Source: Oceanimonas marisflavi
Lineage (GTDB): Bacteria; Pseudomonadota; Gammaproteobacteria; Enterobacterales; Aeromonadaceae
Assembly (NCBI RefSeq): GCF_003049725.1
Contig: NZ_QAGM01000003.1
Span: 117,803 to 181,802, forward strand
DNA length: 64,000 nt
Direction of reading: 5' to 3'
This document shows, piece by piece, positions 1 through 10,442 of the stretch; positions within the stretch are counted from its first letter, which is position 1; every line of letters begins with the position of its first letter. The notes beneath the pieces were generated by a model. The model saw only the letters and a program-made list of their open reading frames with translations, searched no databases and was not told where the DNA came from. The translations under genes were made by a program, and so were the position numbers.

Positions 1-809
1 AAGTAGCCGCCGCCTTCGGGCATAAAGAAGATCACAAAGGCGAAGAAGAACAGGAATCCGGCCACACCCACTATGTCTTTTACGGTGTAGTAGGGATGGA
101 AGGGAATGGCGTCTTTCGGCCAGCCGTTCTCGTCCTTGTTTTTCTTGATGTCGATACCGTCGGGGTTGTTGGAGCCCACTTCGTGCAGCGCGACGATGTG
201 CAGGAACACCAGGATCACCAGCACCAGCGGCAGGGCAATCACGTGCAGCGCGAAGAAGCGGGTCAGGGTGGCACCGGAGATAACATAGTCACCACGGATC
301 CACAGGGTCAGATCGTCTCCGATCACCGGAATGGCGCCGAACAGCGAGATAATGACCTGAGCACCCCAGAACGACATCTGACCCCAGGGCAGCAGGTAGC
401 CCATAAAGGCTTCCGCCATCAGCACCAGGAAGATCAGCATGCCGAACAACCACAGCAGTTCGCGGGGCTTCTGGTAGGAGCCGTAGATAAGACCGCGGAA
501 CATGTGCAGGTAGACCACCACGAAGAAGGCGGAGGCACCGGTACTGTGCATGTAGCGCAGCAGCCAGCCGTATTCCACGTCCCGCATGATGTATTCGATA
601 GAGGCAAAGGCGCCCTCACCGGACGGGTTGTAGTTCATGGTCAGCCAGATACCGGTGAGGATCTGGTTCACCAGTACCAGCATGGCCAGGGAGCCAAAAA
701 AGTACCAGAAGTTGAAGTTCTTGGGCGCGGGATACTGACCTACGTGCTTGTTGTAGGTCGCTGTCATCGGAATGCGCTCGTCGATCCAGCTTACGAGTTT
801 ACCCAGCAT
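1..809 (-). CDS. petB: Cytochrome b of the bc1 complex (3' part missing)
   Basis: Ubiquinol-cytochrome c reductase cytochrome b subunit, an integral inner-membrane protein that oxidises quinol and carries haems bL and bH. The reading frame starts MLGKLVSWIDERIPMTATYN and runs without a stop off the left edge of the window, so only about the first 269 residues are present. Typical cytochrome b stretches are visible: NFWYFFGSLA, the first haem-ligand region GWLLRYMHSTGAS, LLPWGQMSFWGA (the quinol-oxidation-site region) and FALHVIALP. The ATG lies 4 bases downstream of the petA stop, as in petABC operons; petC would follow outside the window. The family assignment is certain; the C-terminus cannot be seen. 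Confidence 0.95.
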   Translation of the reverse strand, partial: MLGKLVSWIDERIPMTATYNKHVGQYPAPKNFNFWYFFGSLAMLVLVNQILTGIWLTMNYNPSGEGAFASIEYIMRDVEYGWLLRYMHSTGASAFFVVVYLHMFRGLIYGSYQKPRELLWLFGMLIFLVLMAEAFMGYLLPWGQMSFWGAQVIISLFGAIPVIGDDLTLWIRGDYVISGATLTRFFALHVIALPLVLVILVFLHIVALHEVGSNNPDGIDIKKNKDENGWPKDAIPFHPYYTVKDIVGVAGFLFFFAFVIFFMPEGGGY

Positions 810-813
810 GGTG

Positions 814-1404
814 TTAGGCTCCTTCCTTGTCTTCACCCACCAGAATGGTGGTGTCGTTGACATAGTAATAAGGGGGGATGACCAGGTTCAGCGGAGCGGG
901 AACCCCCTGGAACACGCGGCCGGCCATGTCAAACTTGGAGCCGTGACAGGGGCAGAAAAAGCCGGCGCTTACGCCCTGCACCTGCTCGCCAAAGCTGTCT
1001 GGCAGATAGGTGGGCGAACAGCCCAGGTGAGTACACAGACCCACGGCCACAAACACCTCGGGCTTGATGGAACGGTAGGCGTTCTGGGCATAACCCGGCT
1101 GTTGCGGCTGCTCGGAGGCAGGATCCCGCAGCTGGTTGTCATGCTTGGGCAGGCCGTCCAGGATCTCCTGACTGCGGCGCACGACCCACACCGGCTTGCC
1201 CCGCCACTCTACCCGGATCAACTGACCGGGTTCCATTTTGCTGATATCAACTTCTACCGGGGCGCCGGCGGCTTTCGCCTTGGCGCTGGGGTTCCACGAT
1301 GCGATAAAGGGCACAGCGGCAAAAGCAGCTCCGACCCCACCCACAACTGTGGTTGACCAGGTCAGAAACCTGCGGCGACCGGTATCAACTGGCGCATTGC
1401 TCAT
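814..1404 (-). CDS. petA: Rieske iron-sulfur subunit of cytochrome bc1
   Basis: The 196-residue Rieske protein transfers electrons from quinol to cytochrome c1. The N-terminus carries a twin-arginine signal (RRRFLTW at about residues 10-16) followed by a hydrophobic anchor, as expected for Tat-exported, membrane-anchored Rieske proteins. The 2Fe-2S ligands are visible in the two motifs CTHLGC and CPCHGS. It is the first gene of a petA-petB(-petC) minus-strand operon and lies downstream of rplM-rpsI, an order common in gammaproteobacteria that have a bc1 complex. The roughly 295 bases upstream contain the rpsI terminator and presumably the pet promoter, which I could not pin down. Confidence 0.96.
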   Translation of the reverse strand: MSNAPVDTGRRRFLTWSTTVVGGVGAAFAAVPFIASWNPSAKAKAAGAPVEVDISKMEPGQLIRVEWRGKPVWVVRRSQEILDGLPKHDNQLRDPASEQPQQPGYAQNAYRSIKPEVFVAVGLCTHLGCSPTYLPDSFGEQVQGVSAGFFCPCHGSKFDMAGRVFQGVPAPLNLVIPPYYYVNDTTILVGEDKEGA

Positions 1405-1650
1405 CCAAAAACTCTCCCATTTGGTCTCCGCACATTTATTTTTTCATTCCATGCATTGATACTGCGATGTGACAATCGCGGCGGATATTCTGGTTTCAAT
1501 TGCCACAAAAAACCCGGAAATTCTAATGAAAAGCGCGCTCTTTTACAAGGACGCGCACTGTGTCACAGCTCTCGAATATCGGGCCTAAAGTTGTTTCAAA
1601 TCAACACATAAACAACAAACTTTCATACTGCCCAAACAACGTCAGACAAT

Positions 1651-1676
1651 AAAAAAGCCCGGATAAACCGGGCTTT
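1651..1676 (-). terminator. Rho-independent terminator after rpsI
   Basis: A 9-bp stem (AAAGCCCGG / CCGGGCTTT) with a 5-base loop lies 24 bases beyond the rpsI stop. On the minus strand it is followed by a run of T (the A-run at 1651-1656). Confidence 0.85.
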
Positions 1677-1699
1677 GAAATACAAGACTGCTGTCCCAA

Positions 1700-2092
1700 T
1701 TAACGCTTGGAGAACTGGGGACGCTTGCGCGCCTTGTGCAGACCAACTTTCTTACGCTCAACGCGACGGGCGTCACGGGTCACGAAGCCGGCCTTGCGCA
1801 GGGCACCGCGCAGGGTTTCGTCATACTGCATCAGCGCACGGGTAATGCCGTGGCGGATGGCGCCAGCCTGACCGGAGATACCACCACCGGATACAGTGAT
1901 GTACAGGTCCAGCTTCTCGCTCAGCTCGGTCAGTTCCAGCGGCTGACGAACCACCATGCGGGCGGTTTCACGACCGAAATACTGATCCAGTGAACGCTGG
2001 TTGATAACGATGTTACCGCTGCCCGCTTTTACGAATACGCGCGCAGTGGAGCTTTTGCGACGGCCGGTACCGTAGTATTGAGTTTCTGCCAT
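1700..2092 (-). CDS. rpsI: 30S ribosomal protein S9
   Basis: The 130-residue protein has the same length as E. coli S9 and the conserved start [15 protein letters not shown]. It ends in the family C-terminal tail RKRPQFSKR, which reaches towards the ribosomal P site. It is cotranscribed with rplM, 15 bases downstream, as in nearly all bacteria. A strong terminator follows it, so the operon ends here. Nothing unusual. Confidence 0.98.
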   Translation of the reverse strand: MAETQYYGTGRRKSSTARVFVKAGSGNIVINQRSLDQYFGRETARMVVRQPLELTELSEKLDLYITVSGGGISGQAGAIRHGITRALMQYDETLRGALRKAGFVTRDARRVERKKVGLHKARKRPQFSKR

Positions 2093-2107
2093 TTGCCTAA
2101 TCCCGCC

Positions 2108-2536
2108 TTAGATGTCCAGTACTTGAGGTTGTTGCGCAGCATGGTTGTGCTGGCTGCCCGCATAGACTTTCATCTTGCGGTACATGGCACGACCCAGGGG
2201 GCCGCGGGGCAGCATGCCGCGTACGGCAGACTCGATTACCATCTCGGGCTTGCGGTCGATCAGCTTTTCAAAGCTGATGGACTTGATGCCACCCGGAAAA
2301 CCGGAGTGGGAGTAGTAAATCTTGTCAGAGGCCTTGTTACCGGTAACCTGTACCTTCTCGGCATTGATTACGATGATGTAGTCACCGCAGTCAACGTGAG
2401 GAGTAAATTCCGGCTTGTGCTTACCGCGCAGGCGGCGGGCGATCTCGGTGGCCAGACGACCCAGAGTTTTGCCCTCTGCATCAACAACATACCAGTCACG
2501 CTTGACGGTTTCTGGCTTAGCAACAAAAGTTTTCAT
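2108..2536 (-). CDS. rplM: 50S ribosomal protein L13
   Basis: Starting at the ATG at 2536 ([20 protein letters not shown]) gives 142 residues, equal to E. coli L13. The frame is open for 17 more codons upstream, but these bear no family similarity. L13 motifs such as [12 protein letters not shown] and [15 protein letters not shown] are present. It is the first gene of the rplM-rpsI operon. The leader of about 130 bases contains a perfect hairpin (2572-2587), and a consensus -10 box lies at 2675-2680. Confidence 0.97.
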   Translation of the reverse strand: MKTFVAKPETVKRDWYVVDAEGKTLGRLATEIARRLRGKHKPEFTPHVDCGDYIIVINAEKVQVTGNKASDKIYYSHSGFPGGIKSISFEKLIDRKPEMVIESAVRGMLPRGPLGRAMYRKMKVYAGSQHNHAAQQPQVLDI

Positions 2537-2571
2537 GGATGAACCCAAATTACTGAAAATGAATCCTACAC

Positions 2572-2587
2572 TTGCGCACATGCGCAA
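2572..2587 (-). other. Hairpin in the rplM leader
   Basis: TTGCGCA / TGCGCAA forms a perfect 7-bp stem with a 2-base loop, about 36 bases upstream of the rplM start codon. Autoregulation of the L13-S9 operon through its leader is known in E. coli. Whether this hairpin takes part here is inference. Confidence 0.35.
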
Positions 2588-2674
2588 AACACGACCAGAC
2601 CCCCTACCCCTTCGAGTAGTTGTCTGCTTACTGTGATGCCACCTTATCGGCGGCTGTGTAACGTGGGCCGGGCG

Positions 2675-2680
2675 ATTATA
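2675..2680 (-). promoter_or_regulatory. Probable -10 box of the rplM-rpsI promoter
   Basis: A perfect TATAAT reads on the minus strand about 140 bases upstream of rplM, in the zapE-rplM spacer. No convincing -35 hexamer sits at optimal spacing (the upstream stretch is T-rich), so the assignment rests on the -10 and the position. Confidence 0.5.
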
Positions 2681-2787
2681 GGTAAAGTTGCCTTAAAAAT
2701 CACCTGCTAATTTCAATGCCCGTTGAAACCGGCCGGCTCGCCCGCCCTTCCCCCGGTCATGCCTCGGATCGGGGGCGCATATTGTGA

Positions 2788-3888
2788 CTAAGGAAGGTGC
2801 TCTCTGGCAAGATATTCGTGGGACTGCATTTCGGTCAGCCGCGACAGGCAGCGCCGGAATTCAAAATTGAGCCGCCCTTCTCCGTACAATTGCTCCATGG
2901 GCACCGCCGCCGAGATGATCAGCTTGACGTGGCGCTCATAGAACTCATCCACCATGGCGATAAAGCGCCGGGCGGCATCGTCGGTGTCCAGCCCCATGGG
3001 CTGCACGTCCGCCAGTAATACCGTGTGATAGCAGCGGGCCAGCTCGATGTAGTCAAGCTGGGAGCGGGCGGTGCAGCACAGCTCCTCAAACCCGATATAA
3101 AGCACGCCGTCCCCCTCGGCAATGGTGGACAACCGGCGGTGATTGACTTCAATGACGCCCCCCCAGCGCCCCGGCTCGTTACTCAGGCGGGCAAAATACT
3201 GCTCCAGATTGGCACTGGCCTGAGCGTCGAGGGGGTAATGATAAATTTCCGCCTGTTGCAGGGTGCGCAGCCGGTAATCGGTACCCGAGTCCACGTTGAC
3301 CACCTCGCAGTTGGCCTTGATCAGGGCAATGGCCGGCAAAAAGCGGGCCCGCTGCAGGCCGTTGCGATACAGCTCGTCCGGGGGAATATTGGAGGTGGCC
3401 ACCAGGATCACGCCGTGGCCGAACAGATATTCAAACAGAGTGCCGAGGATCATGGCATCGGTGATATCCGACACGAAAAACTCGTCAAAGCAGATCACCC
3501 GGGCGTCCCGGGCCAGCCGCTCGGCCACGGTTTTAAGGGGATCCGGCTGTCCCTTCAGGCTTTGCAGCTCGTCATGCACCCGCACCATAAAACGGTGAAA
3601 GTGCACCCTGAGCTTGCGATCAAAGGGCAGACAGTCGTAAAAGGTATCCATCAGATAGGTCTTGCCCCGCCCTACGCCGCCCCAGAAATAGAGGCCGCGA
3701 ATGGACTGGGCCGGCGCTTCGCCGCGGCCGGTGAGCCGCTGCCACAGGCTGGGCCGGGGCATTGCGGCCGGAGGCGCGGTCAGTTCATCATAGAGGCGCT
3801 GCAGATGGGACACCGCTTCGGCCTGAGCCGGGTCGTGAACAAAATCGGAGCGGGCCAGATCCGCCTGGTATTTGCTGCTCGGAGTCAT
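2788..3888 (-). CDS. zapE: Cell division ATPase ZapE (AFG1-like)
   Basis: AFG1-family P-loop ATPase that in E. coli associates with the Z-ring late in division. With the start at 3888 (MTPSSKYQADLARSDF) the protein has 366 residues, close to E. coli ZapE; a 43-residue upstream extension is open but unlike the family. Walker A GVGRGKT lies at residues 71-77 and a Walker B-like VICFDEFFVSDI further on. The C-terminal half has the family stretch GRLNFEFRRCLSRLTEMQS. It sits between rplM and the degQ-degS pair, as in many gammaproteobacteria. The ribosome-binding site before 3888 is weak, so the start is probable, not certain. Confidence 0.93.
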   Translation of the reverse strand: MTPSSKYQADLARSDFVHDPAQAEAVSHLQRLYDELTAPPAAMPRPSLWQRLTGRGEAPAQSIRGLYFWGGVGRGKTYLMDTFYDCLPFDRKLRVHFHRFMVRVHDELQSLKGQPDPLKTVAERLARDARVICFDEFFVSDITDAMILGTLFEYLFGHGVILVATSNIPPDELYRNGLQRARFLPAIALIKANCEVVNVDSGTDYRLRTLQQAEIYHYPLDAQASANLEQYFARLSNEPGRWGGVIEVNHRRLSTIAEGDGVLYIGFEELCCTARSQLDYIELARCYHTVLLADVQPMGLDTDDAARRFIAMVDEFYERHVKLIISAAVPMEQLYGEGRLNFEFRRCLSRLTEMQSHEYLAREHLP

Positions 3889-4101
3889 GCCTGTCAGTAA
3901 AAGGATGCGTGTGGTCACCAGTGTATGGTCAGCTTGATAGCCGGGCAAGAAGTGGGCGGCAGAGGCTTGATCTTCCACACAAAAAGCACAATTAATGAAA
4001 ACAGCGCCGTTTGACACGCCGGCACGGAACTCTGCTCACGGCGGTGAGTCTGAACACTCAATTTACGGCATTTATCTTTTTGAATATTGAGGAGCATGTG
4101 C

Positions 4102-5460
4102 ATGAAAGGTCGACTCCCCCTGGTTTCCGCCCTGGCCCTGAGCATGGGTCTGGCCATCCTTCCCTCGGCTCAGGCCGCCCTGCCCTTTGGCGCCGGCAGC
4201 GAGATCAACAGCCTGGCGCCGGTGGTGGAAAAGGTCAGCCCCGGTGTGGTCAATATTTCGGTATCCGGCAGCAAGGTCAGCCGCCAGGTACTGCCCGAGC
4301 CGTTCCGCTTTTTCTTTGGCCCCAATGTGCCCGGCGAACAGGTGCGGGAGCGACCCTTTCAGGCTCTGGGCTCGGGGGTGATCATCGATGCCGACAAGGG
4401 CTATGTGATCACCAACAATCACGTCATTGAAGACGCCGACAAGATACTCATCACCCTGATCGATGGTCAGGAATACGAAGCCGAACTGATCGGTGCCGAC
4501 AAGGAATCCGACATCGCCCTGCTCAAAGTGGATGCAAAAGATCTGGTGGAAATCGGCTTTGCCGACTCCGACAAGCTCAGGGTGGGTGATTTCGCCATCG
4601 CCATCGGCAATCCCTTTGGTCTGGGCCAGACCGTGACCACGGGCGTCATCAGTGCGCTGGGTCGCACCGGCCTGAACGTGGAAAACCTGGAAAACTTTAT
4701 TCAGACCGACGCCGCCATCAACTCCGGTAACTCCGGCGGCGCCCTGCTGGATATGGAAGGGAATCTGGTCGGTATCAACACCGCCATTCTCGGTCCGGGC
4801 GGCGGCAACATTGGTATCGGCTTTGCCATTCCCGCCAACATGGTAAAAAACCTGGCGGATCAGATCCTGGAATACGGTGAAGTTCGCCGGGGCGTACTGG
4901 GTGTGATGGGCGGTGAACTCACTTCCGAGCTGGCCCGCACCTTTGGCTACCGCAGCCAGCACGGTGCCTTTGTCAGCCAGGTGCTGGAAGACTCCGCCGC
5001 TGACAAGGCCGGACTCAAGGCCGGTGATATCATCATCAGCCTGGACGGCAAACCAATACGCTCCTTTGGCGAGCTGCGCGCCAAGGTGGCCACCATGGGG
5101 GCAGACCGCACCGTCAAGCTGGGCCTGTTCCGGGACGGCAAGGAAAAAACCGTCGAGGTCACCCTGGATCATGCCAGTGAACAGAAAGTCGCGGCCAACA
5201 CCCTGCACCGGGCACTGGAAGGCGCATCCCTGGCCAACAGTGACAGCAAGGATGGCGTACGTGGCGTCAAGGTCACCGAGGTCACGCCACGCACGCCCGC
5301 GGCAATGGCCGGCCTGGAAGAAGGCGACATCATTATCGGCGTTAACCGCCAGCGGGTGAAAGAGCTGGGCGAACTGCGCCAGATCATCGACGCCAAGCCG
5401 GAGGTGCTGGCCCTGAATATTCAGCGCGGCAACTCTTCCATCTATCTGGTTCTGAGATAA
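4102..5460 (+). CDS. degQ: Periplasmic serine endoprotease DegQ/DegP family
   Basis: HtrA-family periplasmic protease and quality-control factor. The ATG at 4102 is preferred because GAGGAG (4089-4094) is spaced about 7 bases from it; upstream TTG and ATG codons in frame lie too close. The result is 452 residues with a clear signal peptide (MKGRLPLVSALALSMGLAIL, cleavage after SAQA). The catalytic triad is His107 (NNHVIE), Asp137 (SDIALL) and Ser211 (GNSGGA). Two PDZ domains follow (about 260-350 and 365-450), which separates it from DegS. It pairs with degS immediately downstream, as in E. coli degQ-degS. Confidence 0.95.
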   Translation: MKGRLPLVSALALSMGLAILPSAQAALPFGAGSEINSLAPVVEKVSPGVVNISVSGSKVSRQVLPEPFRFFFGPNVPGEQVRERPFQALGSGVIIDADKGYVITNNHVIEDADKILITLIDGQEYEAELIGADKESDIALLKVDAKDLVEIGFADSDKLRVGDFAIAIGNPFGLGQTVTTGVISALGRTGLNVENLENFIQTDAAINSGNSGGALLDMEGNLVGINTAILGPGGGNIGIGFAIPANMVKNLADQILEYGEVRRGVLGVMGGELTSELARTFGYRSQHGAFVSQVLEDSAADKAGLKAGDIIISLDGKPIRSFGELRAKVATMGADRTVKLGLFRDGKEKTVEVTLDHASEQKVAANTLHRALEGASLANSDSKDGVRGVKVTEVTPRTPAAMAGLEEGDIIIGVNRQRVKELGELRQIIDAKPEVLALNIQRGNSSIYLVLR

Positions 5461-5475
5461 CTTACTGACTGTAAA

Positions 5476-5500
5476 GGGAGTCTGCCGCCGGCTGACTCCC
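5476..5500 (+). other. Hairpin between degQ and degS
   Basis: GGGAGTC and GACTCCC form a 7-bp stem 15 bases after the degQ stop, with a GCC/GGC inner stem. No T-run follows, so it is not a standard terminator. It could set relative degQ/degS transcript levels; that is inference. Confidence 0.35.
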
Positions 5501-5554
5501 ATCTCCGGCCGGTTATGTTATGCTTGGTGGACCCAGAAACCACCACGTCATGCC

Positions 5555-6652
5555 ATGCGGCCAGCCACCCTTTTCAAATACAGTCTTCAGGGCGTGTTCT
5601 ACGGCGTGCTGATGGCCGTGCTGCTGTTATTACTGTTTCCCCAGCTGCGTACCCAGTCCCTTGAGCACTGGTTGCGCAACCCCCAGAGCAGTGTCACCAG
5701 TTTTGCCTATGCCGCCGCCCGGGCCGGGCCCGCCGTGGTCAATATCTATACCCGCAGCTTTCAGCATCAAGGGTCCAGCCCGGAGCTGAGCGCCACCGGC
5801 CTGGGCTCAGGGGTGATCATGTCGCCCAAAGGTTACGTTCTCACCAATTTTCATGTGATCGCCGAGGCCGATCAGGTCATAGTGGCACTGCAGGATGGCC
5901 GCATTATCGCCGCCAAGGTGATCGGTTTTGATGTGCCCACGGATCTGGCGGTGCTGAAGATCGATGCCGACCGGCTGCCGGCCATTCCCCAGAGTCAGGA
6001 TCTCAACCCTCAGGTAGGCGATATTGTGCTGGCCATCGGCAACCCCTATAACGTGGGCCAGACCATTACTCAGGGCATCATCAGCGCCACCGGCCGCACC
6101 GGCCTGTCAAGCATGGGCCCCGACAGCAACGGCCGTCAGGATCTGCTGCAGACCGACGCCGCCATCAACGCCGGTAATTCCGGCGGTGCCCTGGTCAATG
6201 TGTATGGTGAGCTGGTGGGCATCAATACCGCTTCATTTCAGAGCGTGGCCCATCAGGAAAGCTACGGCATCAGCTTTGCCATTCCCTACGCCCTGGCGAC
6301 CCGCATTATGGAGGAGCTGATCGCCAACGGCCGGGTCATTCGGGGCTATCTGGGCATCGGTGGCGCCGATATTCCGCCGGTCATGGCCCGGCTGCTGAAT
6401 CTGGAGCAGCAGGCCGGTATCTATGTCGACAATGTCAGCCCGGATGCGCCGGCAGATCGGGCCGGCATCATCAGCGGCGATGTGCTGCTGGCCATAGACG
6501 GCAAGGAGATCGTCAATACCCGGCACGCCATGGACATGGTGGCGGAAACCCGCCCGGGCACGGAAGTCAGTATTACCCTGCTGCGCGAGGGAAAAATGCT
6601 GACCCTGCCGGTGCAGATCGAGGAAGATCGCCGCTTTCAGCGCCTGAGGTAA
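5555..6652 (+). CDS. degS: Membrane-anchored stress protease DegS
   Basis: HtrA-family site-1 protease that senses unfolded outer-membrane porins and starts RseA cleavage in the sigma-E response. The 365-residue protein has an N-terminal membrane anchor (about residues 10-30) instead of a cleavable signal. The triad is His100 (TNFHVI), Asp130 (TDLAVL) and Ser209 (GNSGGA), and there is a single PDZ domain (about 260-355). One trypsin domain plus one PDZ plus an anchor is the DegS architecture. It follows degQ by about 95 bases and converges on murA. Confidence 0.95.
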   Translation: MRPATLFKYSLQGVFYGVLMAVLLLLLFPQLRTQSLEHWLRNPQSSVTSFAYAAARAGPAVVNIYTRSFQHQGSSPELSATGLGSGVIMSPKGYVLTNFHVIAEADQVIVALQDGRIIAAKVIGFDVPTDLAVLKIDADRLPAIPQSQDLNPQVGDIVLAIGNPYNVGQTITQGIISATGRTGLSSMGPDSNGRQDLLQTDAAINAGNSGGALVNVYGELVGINTASFQSVAHQESYGISFAIPYALATRIMEELIANGRVIRGYLGIGGADIPPVMARLLNLEQQAGIYVDNVSPDAPADRAGIISGDVLLAIDGKEIVNTRHAMDMVAETRPGTEVSITLLREGKMLTLPVQIEEDRRFQRLR

Positions 6653-6661
6653 GTGAGATGA

Positions 6662-6720
6662 GAGGAGTGAGGGGTGAGGCAGAGATGGTTTGGCACCTGT
6701 CTCCTTACGCCTCACTCCTC
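6662..6720. repeat. Intergenic inverted repeat between degS and murA
   Basis: GAGGAGTGAGG (6662-6672) is perfectly complementary to CCTCACTCCTC (6710-6720), and pairing continues imperfectly inwards. The element fills most of the 76-base convergent gap. It has no T-run, so it is a palindromic repeat and not a classic terminator, although it may act as a transcript-end barrier. Confidence 0.6.
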
Positions 6721-6728
6721 ACGATAGA

Positions 6729-8243
<1,515 letters not shown>

Positions 8244-8257
<14 letters not shown>

Positions 8258-8528
8258 GTTGGCTCCGGGAATCGTTCTTGGGCAGGTCAAACAAGGAGCC
8301 TACCCCATACAAATCGGCAAGGGGATAAAAACTGTCGGGAGGTGAGCTCAGCGCCAGCCGCTTGTCGCGGCTTGCCAGCGCCTGGCTCCACTGTACCAGC
8401 AACGCCAGCCCGACCGAGTCGATGCGTTCGACGCCACTCAGATCGGCCGTGGTGTCGGCAAACAGGGTATCACGCTCCGCCCACCAGGCGGGCAATTGCT
8501 CACGGGTCAGGGATCGGGTGAGTTTCAT
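8244..8528 (-). CDS. mlaB: STAS-domain protein of the Mla transporter
   Basis: Cytoplasmic STAS-domain subunit of the MlaFEDB complex, which supports assembly and activity of the ATPase. The 94-residue protein is short but has the anti-sigma-antagonist-like core DLSGVERIDSVGLALLVQW. Its ATG overlaps the mlaC stop (ATGA, 8525-8528), and its end overlaps ibaG. Sequence alone is weak for such a short domain; the position in mlaFEDCB makes the call firm. Confidence 0.9.
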
Positions 8529-9157
8529 TGCACTGTTTCCAGCGGGGTCACCGGCTTGCTGGTCAGCTCACGCAGCTGACCACTGACCGCATCAATGCCC
8601 TTCTGGCGGATAAGACCACTGAGCTCCGACTGCTTGGCGGAGAGCAGGCTGATGCCTTCGGCGATCATGTCGAACACCTTCCATTCGCCGGTGCGCTTGT
8701 TCTTGCGCAACTTGAACTCCAGCTTGATCTCGGGCTTGTTCGGTTCCAGCACAGTAACCGGTACCGTGGCCTGCTCATCCTTGGGACCAACCTGCCCCTT
8801 GCCGATGCTCACTGTCTGCTGCTTGTAGGCAGCCAGGGCATCGGCGTAGGTCACCACCAGATAGTCGCTGAAAGCCTCGACAAAACGCTCACGCTGTTCG
8901 GAAGTGGTCTGTTTCAGCTGGCTGCCAATCACACGAAAGGCGGAATAGCGCACGTCCACCGCCGGCAGCATTTCTTCCCGCACTATGGTGCGCAGGTGCT
9001 CGGGATTGGCCGAAATCTCACTCTGTTCCTGCTCGAGCCGGTCAAAGGTACGCTGGGCCACCTGATCCACCAGCACATAGGGATCGCTGCCGGCCATGGC
9101 CGGCAGCGCAAACAGGCCGGTCAGCACCAGCAGCCAGGACATCAGTTGTCTTTTCAT
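8525..9157 (-). CDS. mlaC: Periplasmic phospholipid-binding protein MlaC
   Basis: Soluble periplasmic carrier that shuttles phospholipids between the outer-membrane MlaA complex and the inner-membrane MlaFEDB transporter. The 210 residues match E. coli MlaC (211). A signal peptide is clear (hydrophobic MSWLLVLTGLFALPAMA, cleavage near AMA). Family stretches include FVEAFSDYLVVTYADAL and WKVFDMIAEGISLL. It lies 25 bases after mlaD and overlaps mlaB by 4 bases. Confidence 0.95.
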   Translation of the reverse strand: MKRQLMSWLLVLTGLFALPAMAGSDPYVLVDQVAQRTFDRLEQEQSEISANPEHLRTIVREEMLPAVDVRYSAFRVIGSQLKQTTSEQRERFVEAFSDYLVVTYADALAAYKQQTVSIGKGQVGPKDEQATVPVTVLEPNKPEIKLEFKLRKNKRTGEWKVFDMIAEGISLLSAKQSELSGLIRQKGIDAVSGQLRELTSKPVTPLETVQ

Positions 9158-9182
9158 GATTCCTCCTCGGGAATACGCCGGT

Positions 9183-9656
9183 TCAGTCTTTACCGATGGA
9201 ATAAATAAACTTGCCGATCAACTCTTCCAGCACCAGAGCGGACTGGGTATCGGCGATCATGTCACCATCCTTGAGCATGCCGATGCCCATGTCCTCATCG
9301 GCAAAGCCGGGGGTAATACCCAGATACTGCTCGCCCAGCAGGCCGGAAGTCAGAATGGCGGCGGTACTGCTCTCGGCAAACTCGCCGGCGTCCCTGTTCA
9401 CCGCCAGGGTCACCACCGGCACCTGGCTTTCTGCATCCAGGCTGATGCCGGCCACCCGGCCCACCACCACACCGCCCACCTTGACGGGAGAGCGTACCTT
9501 GAGGCCACCGATATTGTCGAAACGGGCATACAGGGTATAGGTTTCGCCCTGGCCGTTGACACTGACACCGGCCACCTTGAACGCCAGCAGCAGCAGAGCC
9601 CCGATGCCGGCCAGCATAAAGCAGCCGACGCTGAATTCCAGTTTGCTGTATTTCAT
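9183..9656 (-). CDS. mlaD: MCE-domain lipid transport protein MlaD
   Basis: Inner-membrane-anchored MCE protein that forms a hexameric ring on MlaE and hands lipids to MlaC. Of its 157 residues, about 8-28 form the single membrane segment. The MCE core follows (YTLYARFDNIGGLKVRSPVKVGGVVVGRV), then the LTSGLLGEQYLGI region. It is somewhat shorter than E. coli MlaD (183) because the C-terminal tail is reduced. It sits between mlaE and mlaC with 6- and 25-base gaps. Confidence 0.95.
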   Translation of the reverse strand: MKYSKLEFSVGCFMLAGIGALLLLAFKVAGVSVNGQGETYTLYARFDNIGGLKVRSPVKVGGVVVGRVAGISLDAESQVPVVTLAVNRDAGEFAESSTAAILTSGLLGEQYLGITPGFADEDMGIGMLKDGDMIADTQSALVLEELIGKFIYSIGKD

Positions 9657-9662
9657 TATCCC

Positions 9663-10442
9663 TTACCCGAACATGATGGCGGTGAGCACGAAGTCGAGCC
9701 CCAGCACCGCCAGAGAAGAATGAACCACGGTGCGCGTGGTCGCCTGACTGATGCCCGCCGCCGTGGGTCTGGCATCAAAGCCATTGAACAGGGCAATCCA
9801 GGTCACCACCAGGGCAAACACCAGGCTCTTGATAAAGCCCTGCATAATGTCTTCCTGCCAGTCCACCGCCGCCTGCATGGCAGACCAGAAACCGCCCTCG
9901 TCCACCCCCAGCCAGTCTACCCCCACCAGCTTGGCACCCCAGATACCAATCATATTAAAGAGAAAGGCCAGCAGGGGCATACTGATAAAACCGGCCCAGA
10001 ACCGGGGGGCCACCACCCGCCGCAGTGGATCCACTCCCATCATTTCCAGACTGGAGAGCTGCTCGGTGGCCTTCATCAGACCCAGTTCGGCAGTCAGTGC
10101 CGAACCGGCCCGGCCGGCAAACAGCAGGGCGGTAACCACAGGTCCCAGCTCCCGCAGCAACGACAGCGAGACCAGCGGCCCCAGACTGCCTTCGGCACCG
10201 AAGTCCACCAGTACGTTGTAGCCCTGCAGGGCCAGCACCATGCCGATAAACATGCCCGATACCAGAATGATCAGCACCGATTGTACGCCGACCACATGCA
10301 ACTGCTGCACCAGCAGCGGAAAGTGCTTTTTCGGCTCGGGCCGCCCTACCAGAGCATGCATCAGCATGATGGCGGCCCGTCCCAGCGCGGTGAGGCCGGA
10401 CACCCCCTGCCGGCCCAGCCGGCCAATTCCGTCAATCAGCAT
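9663..10442 (-). CDS. mlaE: Mla ABC transporter permease
   Basis: Membrane permease of the MlaFEDB phospholipid transporter. The ATG at 10442 ([14 protein letters not shown]) gives 260 residues, as in E. coli; the upstream open frame reaches into mlaF. Family motifs include [36 protein letters not shown] and a C-terminal YrbE-like segment. The start overlaps the end of mlaF by 11 bases, suggesting translational coupling. Confidence 0.95.
   Translation of the reverse strand: MLIDGIGRLGRQGVSGLTALGRAAIMLMHALVGRPEPKKHFPLLVQQLHVVGVQSVLIILVSGMFIGMVLALQGYNVLVDFGAEGSLGPLVSLSLLRELGPVVTALLFAGRAGSALTAELGLMKATEQLSSLEMMGVDPLRRVVAPRFWAGFISMPLLAFLFNMIGIWGAKLVGVDWLGVDEGGFWSAMQAAVDWQEDIMQGFIKSLVFALVVTWIALFNGFDARPTAAGISQATTRTVVHSSLAVLGLDFVLTAIMFG

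Noticed and set aside
1405..1650. Possible small gene or sRNA between petA and rpsI
   Set aside because: Short AT-richer spacer with the rpsI terminator and presumably the pet promoter; no coding frame or hairpin series supports a gene.
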